DNA of 41,526 nt from JAOUEA01 sp035711865 (GTDB lineage Bacteria > Actinomycetota > UBA4738 > HRBIN12). Positions 1 through 7,068 of the stretch are shown here, piece after piece. How positions within the stretch are numbered: the stretch's first letter is position 1; each line of letters starts with the position of its first letter. Below the pieces are notes generated by a model. It searched no databases. It was given only the letters and a program-made list of their open reading frames with translations, and was not told the DNA's origin. The position numbers and the translations under genes are program-made. Where the stretch lies: the NCBI GenBank assembly GCA_035711865.1, contig DASTBT010000035.1, positions 1-41,526 on the forward strand. The letters run 5' to 3'.

Positions 1-1
1 G

Positions 2-358
2 GTGGACATCATCTTCCGGACGTCGCGGGACATCCTGCTCGACGACGAGATGCTGCGACGCGCCTCGGTCGGCACCTTCCGAGGCAGGCGTCTGCCGATC
101 GCTCCTCCCGAGGACCTGCTCGTGATGAAGGCGAGCGCGGCGGCGGAGGACACCGCTCGGTACTGGTACGACGCGCTCGGCATCCTGTCGAGGGCAGATC
201 TCGATTGGCACTACCTCGTCACGCGGGCTCTTCAGCACGGCGCTCGTCGCACGTTGAGCTTGTTGCTCTTCGCATCCTCGGTCGACCTCGTGGTGCCGAG
301 CGAGCCGATGGCCCAGCTGTGGGCAGCCGTCCACGACGACGCAGGTTCGTCGCTATGA
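2..358 (+). CDS. Nucleotidyltransferase-like protein, 5'-truncated by window edge
   Basis: The reading frame is open to the first base, so the true start lies outside the window and only about 118 C-terminal residues are seen. The segment resembles the C-terminal half of small nucleotidyltransferases of the toxin/aminoglycoside type: a 'VDIIFR' strand followed by 'PEDLLVMKA', a spacing typical of the second half of that fold. The catalytic GS and DxD motifs would be upstream and cannot be checked. The stop overlaps the next start (ATGA), so it is probably translationally coupled to the BON gene. The family call is by resemblance only. Confidence 0.6.
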   Translation: MDIIFRTSRDILLDDEMLRRASVGTFRGRRLPIAPPEDLLVMKASAAAEDTARYWYDALGILSRADLDWHYLVTRALQHGARRTLSLLLFASSVDLVVPSEPMAQLWAAVHDDAGSSL

Positions 359-633
359 CCGAACGTCCCGACGCCGCCGAACGCGACGAGGACGCCGTGT
401 ATCTGGCCGCCCACCTGCAGGAGATGCTCGCGAGCGATCCTCGGGTCCACGAGCCCGAGCTGGACGTCGCCGTCGCCGGGAAGCTGATCGAGGTGAACGG
501 GGTCGTCCCCACCGGGGAGCGCCGGGATTCCGTGGCGCTCGTGCTCTCGGAGGCATGCCCCGATCACGAGATCGACAATCGCACCGTGGTCGCCGACTAC
601 GACCCGACGGGCGGGGAGGAACGCATCTCGTGA
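355..633 (+). CDS. BON-domain protein
   Basis: This 92-residue protein has an acidic N-terminus and one BON-like domain (about residues 20-85), with the usual alternating pattern 'LDVAVAGKLIEVNGVVPTGE' and a later 'ALVLSEACPD'. BON domains are small alpha/beta modules found in OsmY-like and membrane-associated stress proteins. No signal peptide is visible, so it is probably cytosolic. The start ATG overlaps the upstream stop by four bases, and its own stop overlaps the GTG of the phosphoesterase (GTGA), giving a tight three-gene unit. The biochemical role is unknown. Confidence 0.7.
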   Translation: MTERPDAAERDEDAVYLAAHLQEMLASDPRVHEPELDVAVAGKLIEVNGVVPTGERRDSVALVLSEACPDHEIDNRTVVADYDPTGGEERIS

Positions 634-1397
634 TCCGTGTGGCTGCGGTCGGGGACGTTCACGTCGGTCTCGACTCAACCGGCACGTTGCGTCCCCGATT
701 GGCGGACCTGCCCGATCAGGCCGATGTGTTCCTGCTCGCCGGCGATCTCACGAAGGGGGGTCAGGTCGAGGAGGCGGCCGTGCTCGTGGGCGAGCTCGAG
801 GGACTGCAGGTTCCGGTGCTCGCGGTGCTCGGGAACCACGACCACCATGCCGGTGCTCCCGGTCCGCTGCGGGCCGTGCTGCTCGACGCCGGGGTCGTCG
901 TGCTCGAGGGCGAGGCCCACACGGTCGACGTCCGCGGCACGAGCGTGGGCGTGGTGGGGGCGAAGGGGTTCGCCGGGGGCTTCGAGGGCGCCATGGCCAC
1001 CGAGTTCGGCGAGGAGGAGATGAAGGCGTTCGTGCGCCACACCCAAGAGCGGGCCGACGCGATCGACCGCGAGCTGTCCTCGCTCGAGACCGACCTGCGG
1101 ATCGTGCTCCTGCACTACTCACCGATCAGGGAGACCCTGAAGGGCGAGCCCCCCGAGATCTACCCCTTCCTCGGCAGCTACCTGCTGGCCGAGCCCTGCG
1201 ACCGGGCGGGCGTCGATCTCATCGTCCACGGGCACGCGCATCGAGGGGAGCATTACGGCACGACGCGCGGTGGGGTCCCGGTGCGGAACGTGGCGATGTC
1301 GGTGATCCAGCGGGCGTACGCGGTGTTCACGTTCGAGGAGGAGCCGCGCGAGCGATGGTCAGCGGCCCATGACCGGGGCCTCGTATCGCGTCGATGA
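630..1397 (+). CDS. Calcineurin-like metallophosphoesterase
   Basis: This is a 255-residue cytosolic metal-dependent phosphoesterase. The diagnostic blocks are all present in order: GDVHVG near residue 8 (Asp and His metal ligands), LLAGDLTKGG (bridging Asp), LGNHDHH (Asn and His), a C-terminal-half LLHYSP and VHGHAHRG. The GTG start at 630 overlaps the BON stop by four bases. A longer in-frame extension back to 555 was rejected because it lies wholly inside the BON gene. The substrate cannot be predicted: the family includes phosphodiesterases, nucleotidases and diadenosine tetraphosphatases. Confidence 0.85.
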   Translation: MIRVAAVGDVHVGLDSTGTLRPRLADLPDQADVFLLAGDLTKGGQVEEAAVLVGELEGLQVPVLAVLGNHDHHAGAPGPLRAVLLDAGVVVLEGEAHTVDVRGTSVGVVGAKGFAGGFEGAMATEFGEEEMKAFVRHTQERADAIDRELSSLETDLRIVLLHYSPIRETLKGEPPEIYPFLGSYLLAEPCDRAGVDLIVHGHAHRGEHYGTTRGGVPVRNVAMSVIQRAYAVFTFEEEPRERWSAAHDRGLVSRR

Positions 1398-1416
1398 GAG
1401 GGAGGGTGGACGTCGC

Positions 1417-2169
1417 ATGACCCGGACCGCGACCGAGCCAGCGGCTCGCGAGACGACGTCGATCTCGGTCGGGACGAGTGGCTGGGTGTACCGGGACTGG
1501 CGGGACCGGGTCTACCCTGCCGGCCTGCCGCAGCGGGCGTGGCTGCACCACCTGAGCCGCCGGTTCGCGACGATCGAGATCAACGCCTCGTTCTACCGAC
1601 TGCCCTCTCCGGAGACCTTCGAAGGCTGGTCCCGGCAGGTGCCGGACGGATTCGTCTTCGCGGTGAAGATGAGCCGGTACCTCACCCACCTCCGGCGGCT
1701 GCGCGAGCCGGCCGATCCGGTGGAACGGTTCTGGCACGCGGCGACCCGACTGGGGCCTGCGCTGGGGCCGGTACTGTGCCAGTTCCCGCCGAACTTCTCT
1801 CGCGACCTCTCCCTGCTCGGGGAGTTCCTGTCGGTCCTGCCGAGCGGCATGCGCGCGGCGTTCGAGTTCCGGCACCCGAGCTGGCATGACGACGACGTGT
1901 GGTCAGCGCTCGACCGCGCTGGCGCCGCCACCGTGATCGCCCATCGCCCCCGCGCGCGCCCTCCGTTGATCGTGACCGGGGGCTGGAGCTACCTCCGCTT
2001 CCACCAGGGCTCGCTGCTCGGTCCGGGATACCGGCACATGACCCTCGCCAGGTGGGCCAGGCGCATCGAGGAGCTGCCCGCGGACCGAACCTACGTGTAC
2101 TTCAACAACGATCCCGGTGGTGCCGCCGTCCGCGACGCCGAGCGGCTCGCGGCGCTCCTCGAGCGCTGA
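1417..2169 (+). CDS. DUF72 (YecE-like) TIM-barrel protein
   Basis: This is a 250-residue member of the DUF72/YecE family. The N-terminal 'VGTSGWVYRDWR' block, 'TIEINASFYRLPS', 'FVFAVKMSRYLTH', 'GPVLCQFPPNF' and the C-terminal 'TYVYFNNDPGG' are the conserved family blocks. The family has a TIM-barrel fold of unsettled function. The ATG at 1417 is preferred over an in-frame ATG at 1369 because GGAGGGTGGA lies a few bases upstream, whereas 1369 is inside the phosphoesterase gene. It probably belongs to the upstream operon. Confidence 0.88.
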   Translation: MTRTATEPAARETTSISVGTSGWVYRDWRDRVYPAGLPQRAWLHHLSRRFATIEINASFYRLPSPETFEGWSRQVPDGFVFAVKMSRYLTHLRRLREPADPVERFWHAATRLGPALGPVLCQFPPNFSRDLSLLGEFLSVLPSGMRAAFEFRHPSWHDDDVWSALDRAGAATVIAHRPRARPPLIVTGGWSYLRFHQGSLLGPGYRHMTLARWARRIEELPADRTYVYFNNDPGGAAVRDAERLAALLER

Positions 2170-2192
2170 AGGGCCCGCCTGGTCGGGACTCC

Positions 2193-2230
2193 GGGTCCGC
2201 GTCCGACGCAGCACCGACCGATTCGGACCC
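2193..2230. terminator. Weak hairpin between convergent genes
   Basis: The 7-base arms GGGTCCG (2193-2199) and CGGACCC (2224-2230) are complementary across a long loop. The element lies between the stop of the DUF72 gene (+) and the stop of the KGG-like gene (-). There is no T run, so a terminator role is suggested only by position. Confidence 0.3.
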
Positions 2231-2255
2231 TGATCCGCGGGAACCTCCAGGCTCG

Positions 2256-2480
2256 CTAGGAGCGCTTCGCGGTCGCCTTGCCGCCCTTCCGTCCGGCGGC
2301 CTTCTTCTGCGCGGCGGTGCCGCCCTGTTTCGAGCTGCCCCCCGAGCCGGACTTCTTGCCGCCCCGCTTCGAGGCACCGGGTGAGTTGGCGATCTTCGCC
2401 GCTCGCTCCTTGGACATGCCCTTGTCCTTGAGCGCTTCGTACTGCTTCTCGTTCCTGACGTTCGCCCGTCGTTTCGGCAT
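2256..2480 (-). CDS. Small basic KGG-like protein (DUF7218-type)
   Basis: This 74-residue, very basic, Gly/Ser/Lys-rich protein begins with 'MPKRRANVRNEKQYEALKD' and continues with 'SKERAAKIANSPGASKRGG'. The pattern recalls short actinobacterial proteins (DUF7218) and the KGG repeats of stress proteins. The start ATG at 2480 is preceded by a clear GGAGGAAG ribosome site. It lies 50 bases downstream of the zinc-finger gene on the same strand and is probably co-transcribed with it and the hemerythrin gene. The tail is likely disordered; nucleic-acid binding is plausible but unproven. Confidence 0.75.
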   Translation of the reverse strand: MPKRRANVRNEKQYEALKDKGMSKERAAKIANSPGASKRGGKKSGSGGSSKQGGTAAQKKAAGRKGGKATAKRS

Positions 2481-2530
2481 GGCTTCCTCCTCCGTGACTC
2501 GCCCGCCCGCGTGCGGAGCCCTCGAGGACC

Positions 2531-2674
2531 TCACTCGACGAGGTCGCCGAGCGCGTCTTGGTCGTGTTGCTCCCGGAGATGCCCGGCGAGCTCCTCCTGG
2601 GTCGGGAAGGTCTGCCCGCAGATGTGACACACGCCAGTCTCGCCGTCGCCGCCCTGCTTCCGCCGCTCGCTCAT
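2531..2674 (-). CDS. 47-residue C2H2 zinc-finger protein
   Basis: Reading the minus strand from ATG at 2674 to TGA at 2531 gives 47 residues containing one classical finger: Cys16, Cys19, His32 and His37 (C-x2-C-x12-H-x4-H), with Phe and Leu at the usual core positions ('TFPTQEELAGHL'). The start overlaps the hemerythrin stop by four bases (ATGA), which strongly supports a real coupled gene despite its size. Small single-finger proteins occur in actinobacteria but are mostly uncharacterised; DNA binding or protein contact are both possible. Confidence 0.75.
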   Translation of the reverse strand: MSERRKQGGDGETGVCHICGQTFPTQEELAGHLREQHDQDALGDLVE

Positions 2675-3123
2675 GCGGAGCTCCCCGCCTTCAGCTCGTC
2701 CTTGCGCGCCTGCATCCGCTCGCCCAGGTCGTCGAGCTCGTCGTCGTCGAAGACCCGTTCGGCCTGCTCGAACATCTCGCCTTCCTCTTCCTCGATGTGA
2801 TGCTCGAGGTTCTCCTTCATCACGGTGAATTTGGCCATCCAGGTCTCGTCGCTCGGCGCGACGTCCTCGATCTCAGCCATCACCATGTCGACGACGTGGT
2901 GCTCCTCATAGCCCTCGAGTGCGAGGTCCTTCGTCTTCGGGTGCTCCTTGAGGGCCGGGTAGAAGATCTCCTCCTCGATCGCCTCGTGGACCTCGAGTTC
3001 GGCCTTCAGCGACGCGAGTCCGTCGGTGCGGGTCTTCACCGCCCGTTCGGTCGTGCTCTCGAGGTCGGAGAGCATCGACTTCACCTCATCATGGTCCTGC
3101 TTCAGCAGCATCAGTGCGTTCAT
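2671..3123 (-). CDS. Hemerythrin HHE domain protein
   Basis: This is a 150-residue four-helix hemerythrin-like protein. Candidate di-iron ligands are His11 ('KQDHDEV'), His46 with Glu50 ('VHEAIEEE'), His75/His76 ('GYEEHHVV') and His108/His109 with Glu113 ('LEHHIEEEEGE'). Proteins of this type bind O2, NO or iron and are often part of actinobacterial general-stress regulons. The ATG at 3123 has GAGGAGG upstream. A SigF-like promoter motif lies at 3166-3191. It is the first gene of a probable three-gene operon with the zinc-finger and KGG-like genes. Confidence 0.9.
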   Translation of the reverse strand: MNALMLLKQDHDEVKSMLSDLESTTERAVKTRTDGLASLKAELEVHEAIEEEIFYPALKEHPKTKDLALEGYEEHHVVDMVMAEIEDVAPSDETWMAKFTVMKENLEHHIEEEEGEMFEQAERVFDDDELDDLGERMQARKDELKAGSSA

Positions 3124-3165
3124 GCCGGTCAGCCTCCTCGTGCGGCAGGATGCCGCGTGCTTGCC

Positions 3166-3191
3166 CTTCCCGTCGTGGGTCTCAGCCAAAC
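3166..3191 (-). promoter_or_regulatory. Putative SigB/SigF-type promoter for the hemerythrin operon
   Basis: On the minus strand GTTT (3191-3188) is followed after exactly 16 bases by GGGAAG (3171-3166). This matches the GTTT-N15-17-GGGTAT architecture known for SigF/SigB promoters, with A for T at the fourth -10 position. The predicted start of transcription would leave a leader of roughly 35 bases before the hemerythrin ATG. Confidence 0.6.
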
Positions 3192-3245
3192 GGGTGTACC
3201 GATCGGGATCGTCGACGTTGGCCGCCTCCAGGGCCCTGGGCGGGT

Positions 3246-3271
3246 GTTTCGCGGCGGCCCGTGGCGGGAAG
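3246..3271 (+). promoter_or_regulatory. Putative SigB/SigF-type promoter for the Rho-N gene
   Basis: GTTT (3246-3249), 16 bases, then GGGAAG (3266-3271). It has the same halves and spacing as the divergent site 55 bases away. It sits about 50 bases before the GTG at 3324, and the two sites together serve both sides of this 200-base intergenic region. Confidence 0.6.
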
Positions 3272-3323
3272 GGAGGGACGAGCAACATCGCGCCTTCGGG
3301 ACGCCGTAGGAAGGGAGGCCGCG

Positions 3324-3671
3324 GTGCCACAGCAAGCATGGAGCGACAAGCGGGAGCGCCAGTACGAGCACATCAAGGCCGGGCTCAAGGAACGCGGCCG
3401 CTCGGAGGACACCGCTGAGGAGATCGCTGCCCGCACGGTGAACAAGGAGCGCGCCCGCTCCGGGGAGGCGAAGCAGAGCTCTCCTGCGTCGCGCTCGGAC
3501 ATCTCGAGCGGACGACGCGGCGGACTCCGGTCGCACCGAGGGGCCGGCGGCCGCACACGCGATCAACTGTACGAGGAAGCCAAGGATCTCGGGATCGAGG
3601 GCCGCTCCCGCTTGAACAAGGAGCAGCTGCTTCGGGCGGTCAACCGCCGCACCGGCCGGAAGGACCGCTGA
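3324..3671 (+). CDS. Rho-N-domain small stress-type protein
   Basis: The 115-residue product has two recognisable parts. Residues 1-45 ('WSDKRERQYEHIKAGLKERG', then 'AEEIAARTVNKERARSG') resemble the N-terminus of proteins often labelled plasmid stabilisation protein. Residues 75-110 ('TRDQLYEEAKDLGIEGRS', then 'NKEQLLRAVNRR') form a Rho N-terminal/SAP-like helical domain, which usually binds nucleic acid. The GTG at 3324 is chosen because GGAAGGGAGG precedes it; a longer frame to 3114 would run back through the intergenic promoter. A SigF-like promoter lies at 3246-3271. A DNA- or RNA-binding stress role is an inference. Confidence 0.75.
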   Translation: MPQQAWSDKRERQYEHIKAGLKERGRSEDTAEEIAARTVNKERARSGEAKQSSPASRSDISSGRRGGLRSHRGAGGRTRDQLYEEAKDLGIEGRSRLNKEQLLRAVNRRTGRKDR

Positions 3672-3678
3672 GGGCTCG

Positions 3679-4221
3679 ATGGCCGCGCGGGCGGGGGGAG
3701 TCGCGGCCGGCGTCTCCACGCGGCCCGATCCGGTGCCGATCGGGCGGCTTCGGCGACAGCGGGCGCTGCGGCGTGTGGGACTGTCCGCCCTCGGATTGCT
3801 CGTCGTCGCAGGCCTGCTCAACCTGTTCGGCGTGTGGGTGCGTGTCGCCGGAGCGTCACAGGACGGTGTGACCCTCGAGGTTTCGTACGCCGCGGTCACT
3901 CGTTCAGGCCTCCAGACGCCGTGGACGGCCGTGGTTCGGTCCTCGGATGGGTTCGAAGGGCCGATCACGATCGCGACGTCGGCGGAGTACTTCGAGCGCT
4001 TCGATTTCAACCAGTGGTATCCGGAGCCGTCCTCCACGAAGATCCGCGGCGACGCGCTGCTGCTGTCGTTCGAGCCGCCCGGGGATCGCCGGGAGTTCAC
4101 GGTGCGGTTCGACGGCCGGGCCTCTCCGACGTTCGGCCTCGGCTCACATGCCAGGACCACGCTCGAGACCGACGGCCTCCCCCCGCTCTCGGTCGAGTAC
4201 AGAACGGTGGTAATGCCCTGA
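3679..4221 (+). CDS. Membrane-anchored hypothetical protein
   Basis: This 180-residue protein has a basic cytoplasmic N-terminus (residues 1-33), one membrane segment (about 34-53) and an extracytoplasmic domain of about 125 residues rich in beta-type stretches ('DGVTLEVSYAAVTRSG', 'EFTVRFDG'). I do not recognise the domain. The stop and the start of the DUF421 gene share one base (TGATG), so the two products are probably made together and may act together at the membrane. Confidence 0.65.
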   Translation: MAARAGGVAAGVSTRPDPVPIGRLRRQRALRRVGLSALGLLVVAGLLNLFGVWVRVAGASQDGVTLEVSYAAVTRSGLQTPWTAVVRSSDGFEGPITIATSAEYFERFDFNQWYPEPSSTKIRGDALLLSFEPPGDRREFTVRFDGRASPTFGLGSHARTTLETDGLPPLSVEYRTVVMP

Positions 4222-4697
4222 TGGAGATCGTCCTGCGAGCGGCGGCGACCTTCCTGTTCCTGTGGATGATCACACGTGTGATCGGCAAGAAGGAGCTGGC
4301 CGAGATGACGGCGTTCGAGCTCGTGCTGATCGTGACGATCGGGGACCTCGTGCAGCAGGGCGTGACGCAGGAGGACATGTCGGTCACCGGTTCGATGTTG
4401 GCCGTCGGCACGATCGCGTTGCTCGTGGTCGCGACGTCCTACATCGGGTTCCGGTGGAGGGGGTCGACACGGGTCATCGAGGGCGTGCCCGTCGTCGTCG
4501 TCGAAGACGGCTCGATCCTGCAGGACGTCATCGCGATCGAGCGTCTCTCCGAGGAGGAAGTCGTGTCCTCGGCGCGGGCTCAGGGCATCGAGGATCTGCG
4601 ACAGGTGCGGTACGGCGTGCTCGAGCCCGACGGTACGTTCTCGTTCGTGCGCACCGACGAGGCCCGGCCGGCCCCGGTGCGCGAGAAGCCGTCCTAG
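4221..4697 (+). CDS. DUF421 (YetF-type) membrane protein
   Basis: This 158-residue protein has three predicted N-terminal membrane segments (about 5-20, 32-48 and 57-77) followed by a cytosolic DUF421 domain. The conserved family blocks 'RVIGKKELAEMTAFE' and 'GDLVQQGV' near the membrane segments and 'VVVVEDGSI' are clear. YetF-type proteins are widespread in spore formers and actinobacteria and are linked to stress or spore membranes, but their activity is unknown. The stop TAG shares its bases with the stop of the convergent aldolase gene (CTAG). Confidence 0.82.
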   Translation: MEIVLRAAATFLFLWMITRVIGKKELAEMTAFELVLIVTIGDLVQQGVTQEDMSVTGSMLAVGTIALLVVATSYIGFRWRGSTRVIEGVPVVVVEDGSILQDVIAIERLSEEEVVSSARAQGIEDLRQVRYGVLEPDGTFSFVRTDEARPAPVREKPS

Positions 4698-5566
4698 CTC
4701 CCCACGGACGCGAGGTCGCTGGCGAGCGCCAGCACGCGCCGGCGCTCATCGACGGAGAGTCCCCTCAGGGGCGGGCGCACGTCGGGAGTCACCAGCACGT
4801 CACGCGAGATCAGCACCTGCTTCAGGGCGGCATGGAACGGGACGCCCGCGAGATCGTCGCGCAGCCTGCCGACCTGTTCGTGCGCCCACTCGCTGTGGTC
4901 GCGCACGAGGGCCGCCACGATCTCGGGGAAGGCGGCGGCCAGACCGCTTACGCAGCCGACCGCGCCCGCTGCCATGCCTTCGCGCGCCAAGGGCTCCGAC
5001 CCGATGAACACGTCGAGGCCGAGGTCCAGGTACGGCTCGACTGCCGCGAACGGTGTGTCGGAGACCTTCATGCCCACCACGTTCGGTGCCGAGGCGCTCA
5101 CCCGCGAGACGACCGCGGGCGGGATCGCATACCCGCTGCGCACCGCGAACTCGTACACGTAGAACGGAAGCGGGTCGGCCGCGTTCGCGGCCGTCACGAG
5201 ATGTCGCGTGAGCTCGTCGTCATCGAGCGGGTAGTACGGAGGCGCGACCACGGCAACCGCTTCCGCGCCCACGCTCTGTGCGTGCGCGGCGAGCGCGATC
5301 GTGTCGCGAGTCGTCTGGGCTCCCGCGTGCACCACCACGTCGAAGCCCGCCGGAACGCCGGAGACGAACGCCTCGACCACCGACCGACGTTCGGCGACGT
5401 CGAGGAGCATGCCTTCGCCGGTCGTGCCGCACACCAGCGCGCCGTCGACACCCCCGGCGGCGAGGAAAGCCGCGTAGCGGGGGATCGCCGCGACGTCGAC
5501 GGCGCGCCCGCCGTCACGCATCGGCGTGAGCGCTGCCGCGATCGATCCTTGCAGGTGGCGGATCAT
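4694..5566 (-). CDS. DapA-family (dihydrodipicolinate synthase-like) aldolase/lyase
   Basis: This 290-residue class I aldolase has the DHDPS/NAL fold signature: GTTGE (Thr47, Thr48), APPYY (Tyr110/111), Tyr137 with Arg142 in 'YEFAVRSGY', and the Schiff-base Lys166 in GMKVSD. It would condense or cleave a 2-oxo acid through a lysine imine. It lies 26 bases downstream of proline dehydrogenase on the same strand. That context argues against housekeeping DapA and for a catabolic member such as 4-hydroxy-2-oxoglutarate aldolase or a hydroxyproline-pathway lyase; this is an inference. It starts at ATG 5566. Confidence 0.82.
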   Translation of the reverse strand: MIRHLQGSIAAALTPMRDGGRAVDVAAIPRYAAFLAAGGVDGALVCGTTGEGMLLDVAERRSVVEAFVSGVPAGFDVVVHAGAQTTRDTIALAAHAQSVGAEAVAVVAPPYYPLDDDELTRHLVTAANAADPLPFYVYEFAVRSGYAIPPAVVSRVSASAPNVVGMKVSDTPFAAVEPYLDLGLDVFIGSEPLAREGMAAGAVGCVSGLAAAFPEIVAALVRDHSEWAHEQVGRLRDDLAGVPFHAALKQVLISRDVLVTPDVRPPLRGLSVDERRRVLALASDLASVGS

Positions 5567-5592
5567 GGGCGGAGTCTACGAGCGTCGCGGGA

Positions 5593-6501
5593 TCAGAAGA
5601 GGTTGCGCAGTGCCAGCAGCGAGTTCTCGATCGGCTTCTCGGCGATGCGACGCATGAACCATGGGTACCAGGACGGGCCGTAGGAGATCAGCGTCCGGAC
5701 CGCATGTCCCTTCCTCGCGAGGCGCCGCTGCTGGTCGACCCTGATGCCGTAGAGCATCGCGATCTCGAACCGCTCGTGTCCGCCCAGCTCGTGCTCGATG
5801 CGGGCGATCAGGTCGGTGTCGTGCGAGCCGAGCACGAGCCGACGGCACCCGCCGGCGGCCAGGTGCTGGGCGAGGCGGAAGTAGCTCTCGTCGATCGCGG
5901 CCTTCGACGTGAAGACGAGCTCGGCGGGTTCCCGGTAGGCGCCTTTGACGAGCCTGATCGACGGACCGGCCGGCAGCAGGCGCACGATGTCGTCATAGGT
6001 GCGCCGAAGGTAGGCCTGCAGGCACAGGCCGACGTTCGGGGAGCGACGGAGCTGCTTCTCGTAGAGGTCGACCGTGCCGTCGACATAGCTCGCCGACTCG
6101 ATGTCGATCCAGCAGGTGCGACCGAGCTCCGCTGAGCGGTCTACGAGCCGCTCGATGTGCGTGGCCGTCACGGCGGGATCCTGGTCGAACCCCAGCTGTG
6201 TGAGCTTGACCGAGACCTCGGCGTCGAGCCCCGTCTCCTCGATCCGGTCGAGTAGCCGGAGGTATTCACCCGACGCCTTCGCCGCCAGCGCGAGGTCACC
6301 GGTGTTCTCCCCGAGTCGTGTGAAGGCGGCCGTCACCCCGAACTCGTCCGCCATGCGCTCGGCGGCGGCCAACGCCTCCTCCGCGGACTCGCCGGGCATG
6401 AACCGGGCGACCGATCGCCGCACGAACCGCATACGAGGAAGGCTGGTTCCCAGCGACGGACTCTGCGATGCCCACAGCAAGGCTGCTTTCACCGGGTTCA
6501 T
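5593..6501 (-). CDS. Proline dehydrogenase
   Basis: This is a 302-residue monofunctional proline dehydrogenase (FAD-linked), which oxidises L-proline to 1-pyrroline-5-carboxylate. Family blocks are 'VSVKLTQLG', 'CLQAYLRRT', 'IRLVKGAYREP' and the C-terminal 'YGPSWYPWFMRRIAEKP' with the substrate-binding Arg pair. The length fits the short bacterial type found apart from P5C dehydrogenase; no P5C dehydrogenase is in the window. There is no good ribosome site before ATG 6501. A TACGAT -10-like element lies eight bases upstream, so the mRNA may be leaderless. Confidence 0.92.
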   Translation of the reverse strand: MNPVKAALLWASQSPSLGTSLPRMRFVRRSVARFMPGESAEEALAAAERMADEFGVTAAFTRLGENTGDLALAAKASGEYLRLLDRIEETGLDAEVSVKLTQLGFDQDPAVTATHIERLVDRSAELGRTCWIDIESASYVDGTVDLYEKQLRRSPNVGLCLQAYLRRTYDDIVRLLPAGPSIRLVKGAYREPAELVFTSKAAIDESYFRLAQHLAAGGCRRLVLGSHDTDLIARIEHELGGHERFEIAMLYGIRVDQQRRLARKGHAVRTLISYGPSWYPWFMRRIAEKPIENSLLALRNLF

Positions 6502-6523
6502 GCCCGGGCATCGTACCCGGGCA
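6501..6523 (-). promoter_or_regulatory. Inverted repeat at the proline dehydrogenase start
   Basis: TGCCCGGG (6501-6508) and CCCGGGCA (6516-6523) form a perfect 8-base inverted repeat around a 7-base centre, ending at the start codon. On the coding strand a TACGAT element lies within it. It could be an operator or an RNA hairpin that touches the start codon. Confidence 0.35.
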
Positions 6524-6545
6524 CCCCGGCGGCTCCCGCGCCGGA

Positions 6546-6758
6546 TCAGACGGTCGGCGGCGGCGGGACCGGCGACGGCTCGGGCGGCGGTGCCGGCGGA
6601 GGCGTCGGCCCCGGCTGCGGCGGCGGAATGGGTGTCGGCCCCGGCTGCGGCGGTGCCGGCGGTCGGGGCGGAGGCGTGGGCTCGCGCTCATGCCTCCGGC
6701 CCCGGGCCGGCGTATGCGGCAGGGGGGGCCGCCGCACACCTCGTGGCGGTGAAGCCAT
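6546..6758 (-). CDS. Possible proline-rich small protein
   Basis: A 70-codon open frame starts two bases after the stop of the small zinc-site gene. The C-terminal 42 residues are almost pure Pro with Gln, Gly and Thr, with two copies of 'PQPGPTP'. Such composition can arise by chance in GC-rich DNA, and no ribosome site stands out. Its tight spacing behind a better-supported gene is the only real argument for it. Confidence 0.3.
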   Translation of the reverse strand: MASPPRGVRRPPLPHTPARGRRHEREPTPPPRPPAPPQPGPTPIPPPQPGPTPPPAPPPEPSPVPPPPTV

Positions 6759-6760
6759 GC

Positions 6761-7009
6761 TCAGATCCGGACGTCCCGGAATCGGCGATCGGCGACCCGC
6801 GCGTCCTTGCGCCGCTTCCTCGGAGCCTGCAGAACGTATGGGTGCGGCTGCTCGTGCTGCCAGCACAGGCGGCGAGGGTTGTAGATGGACAGGACGGTCG
6901 TGCATGCCTCGTCTGCGCAGACCCGATCTCGAGGGTGCACCGCTCCGCTCGAGGCCCCCGTCCCGACCATCCGTCCTCGCACGACCTCGTCGATCTCGAT
7001 CATCGCCAT
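6761..7009 (-). CDS. Small zinc-site protein (C-x4-C-x12-C-x2-H)
   Basis: This 82-residue protein of unknown function has likely metal ligands Cys31, Cys36, Cys49 and His52 around the stretch 'TTVLSIYNPRRL', and a basic tail. The Cys/His pattern with 'SIYNPRRLCWQH' resembles short actinobacterial proteins seen near stress genes. The ATG at 7009 is preceded by GGGAGG at good spacing; an in-frame ATG two codons later is an alternative. A perfect SigF-type promoter motif (GTTT-N16-GGGTAT) lies about 60 bases upstream, which supports both the gene and its regulation. Confidence 0.7.
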   Translation of the reverse strand: MAMIEIDEVVRGRMVGTGASSGAVHPRDRVCADEACTTVLSIYNPRRLCWQHEQPHPYVLQAPRKRRKDARVADRRFRDVRI

Positions 7010-7068
7010 CGGGCGTTCCTCCCTCCAGGTTCACGTTCATGCGGCCGAGGAAGCGTGCGCGGGCACGG

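Noticed and set aside
4262..5683. 473-codon open frame on + across DUF421 and the aldolase gene
   Set aside because: Its composition is Arg/His/Asp-rich and it lies over two recognised genes in other frames.
6549..6680. Gly/Pro-coding repeats considered as a CRISPR or satellite
   Set aside because: The units are short, uneven and in one reading frame; no constant repeat with unique spacers.
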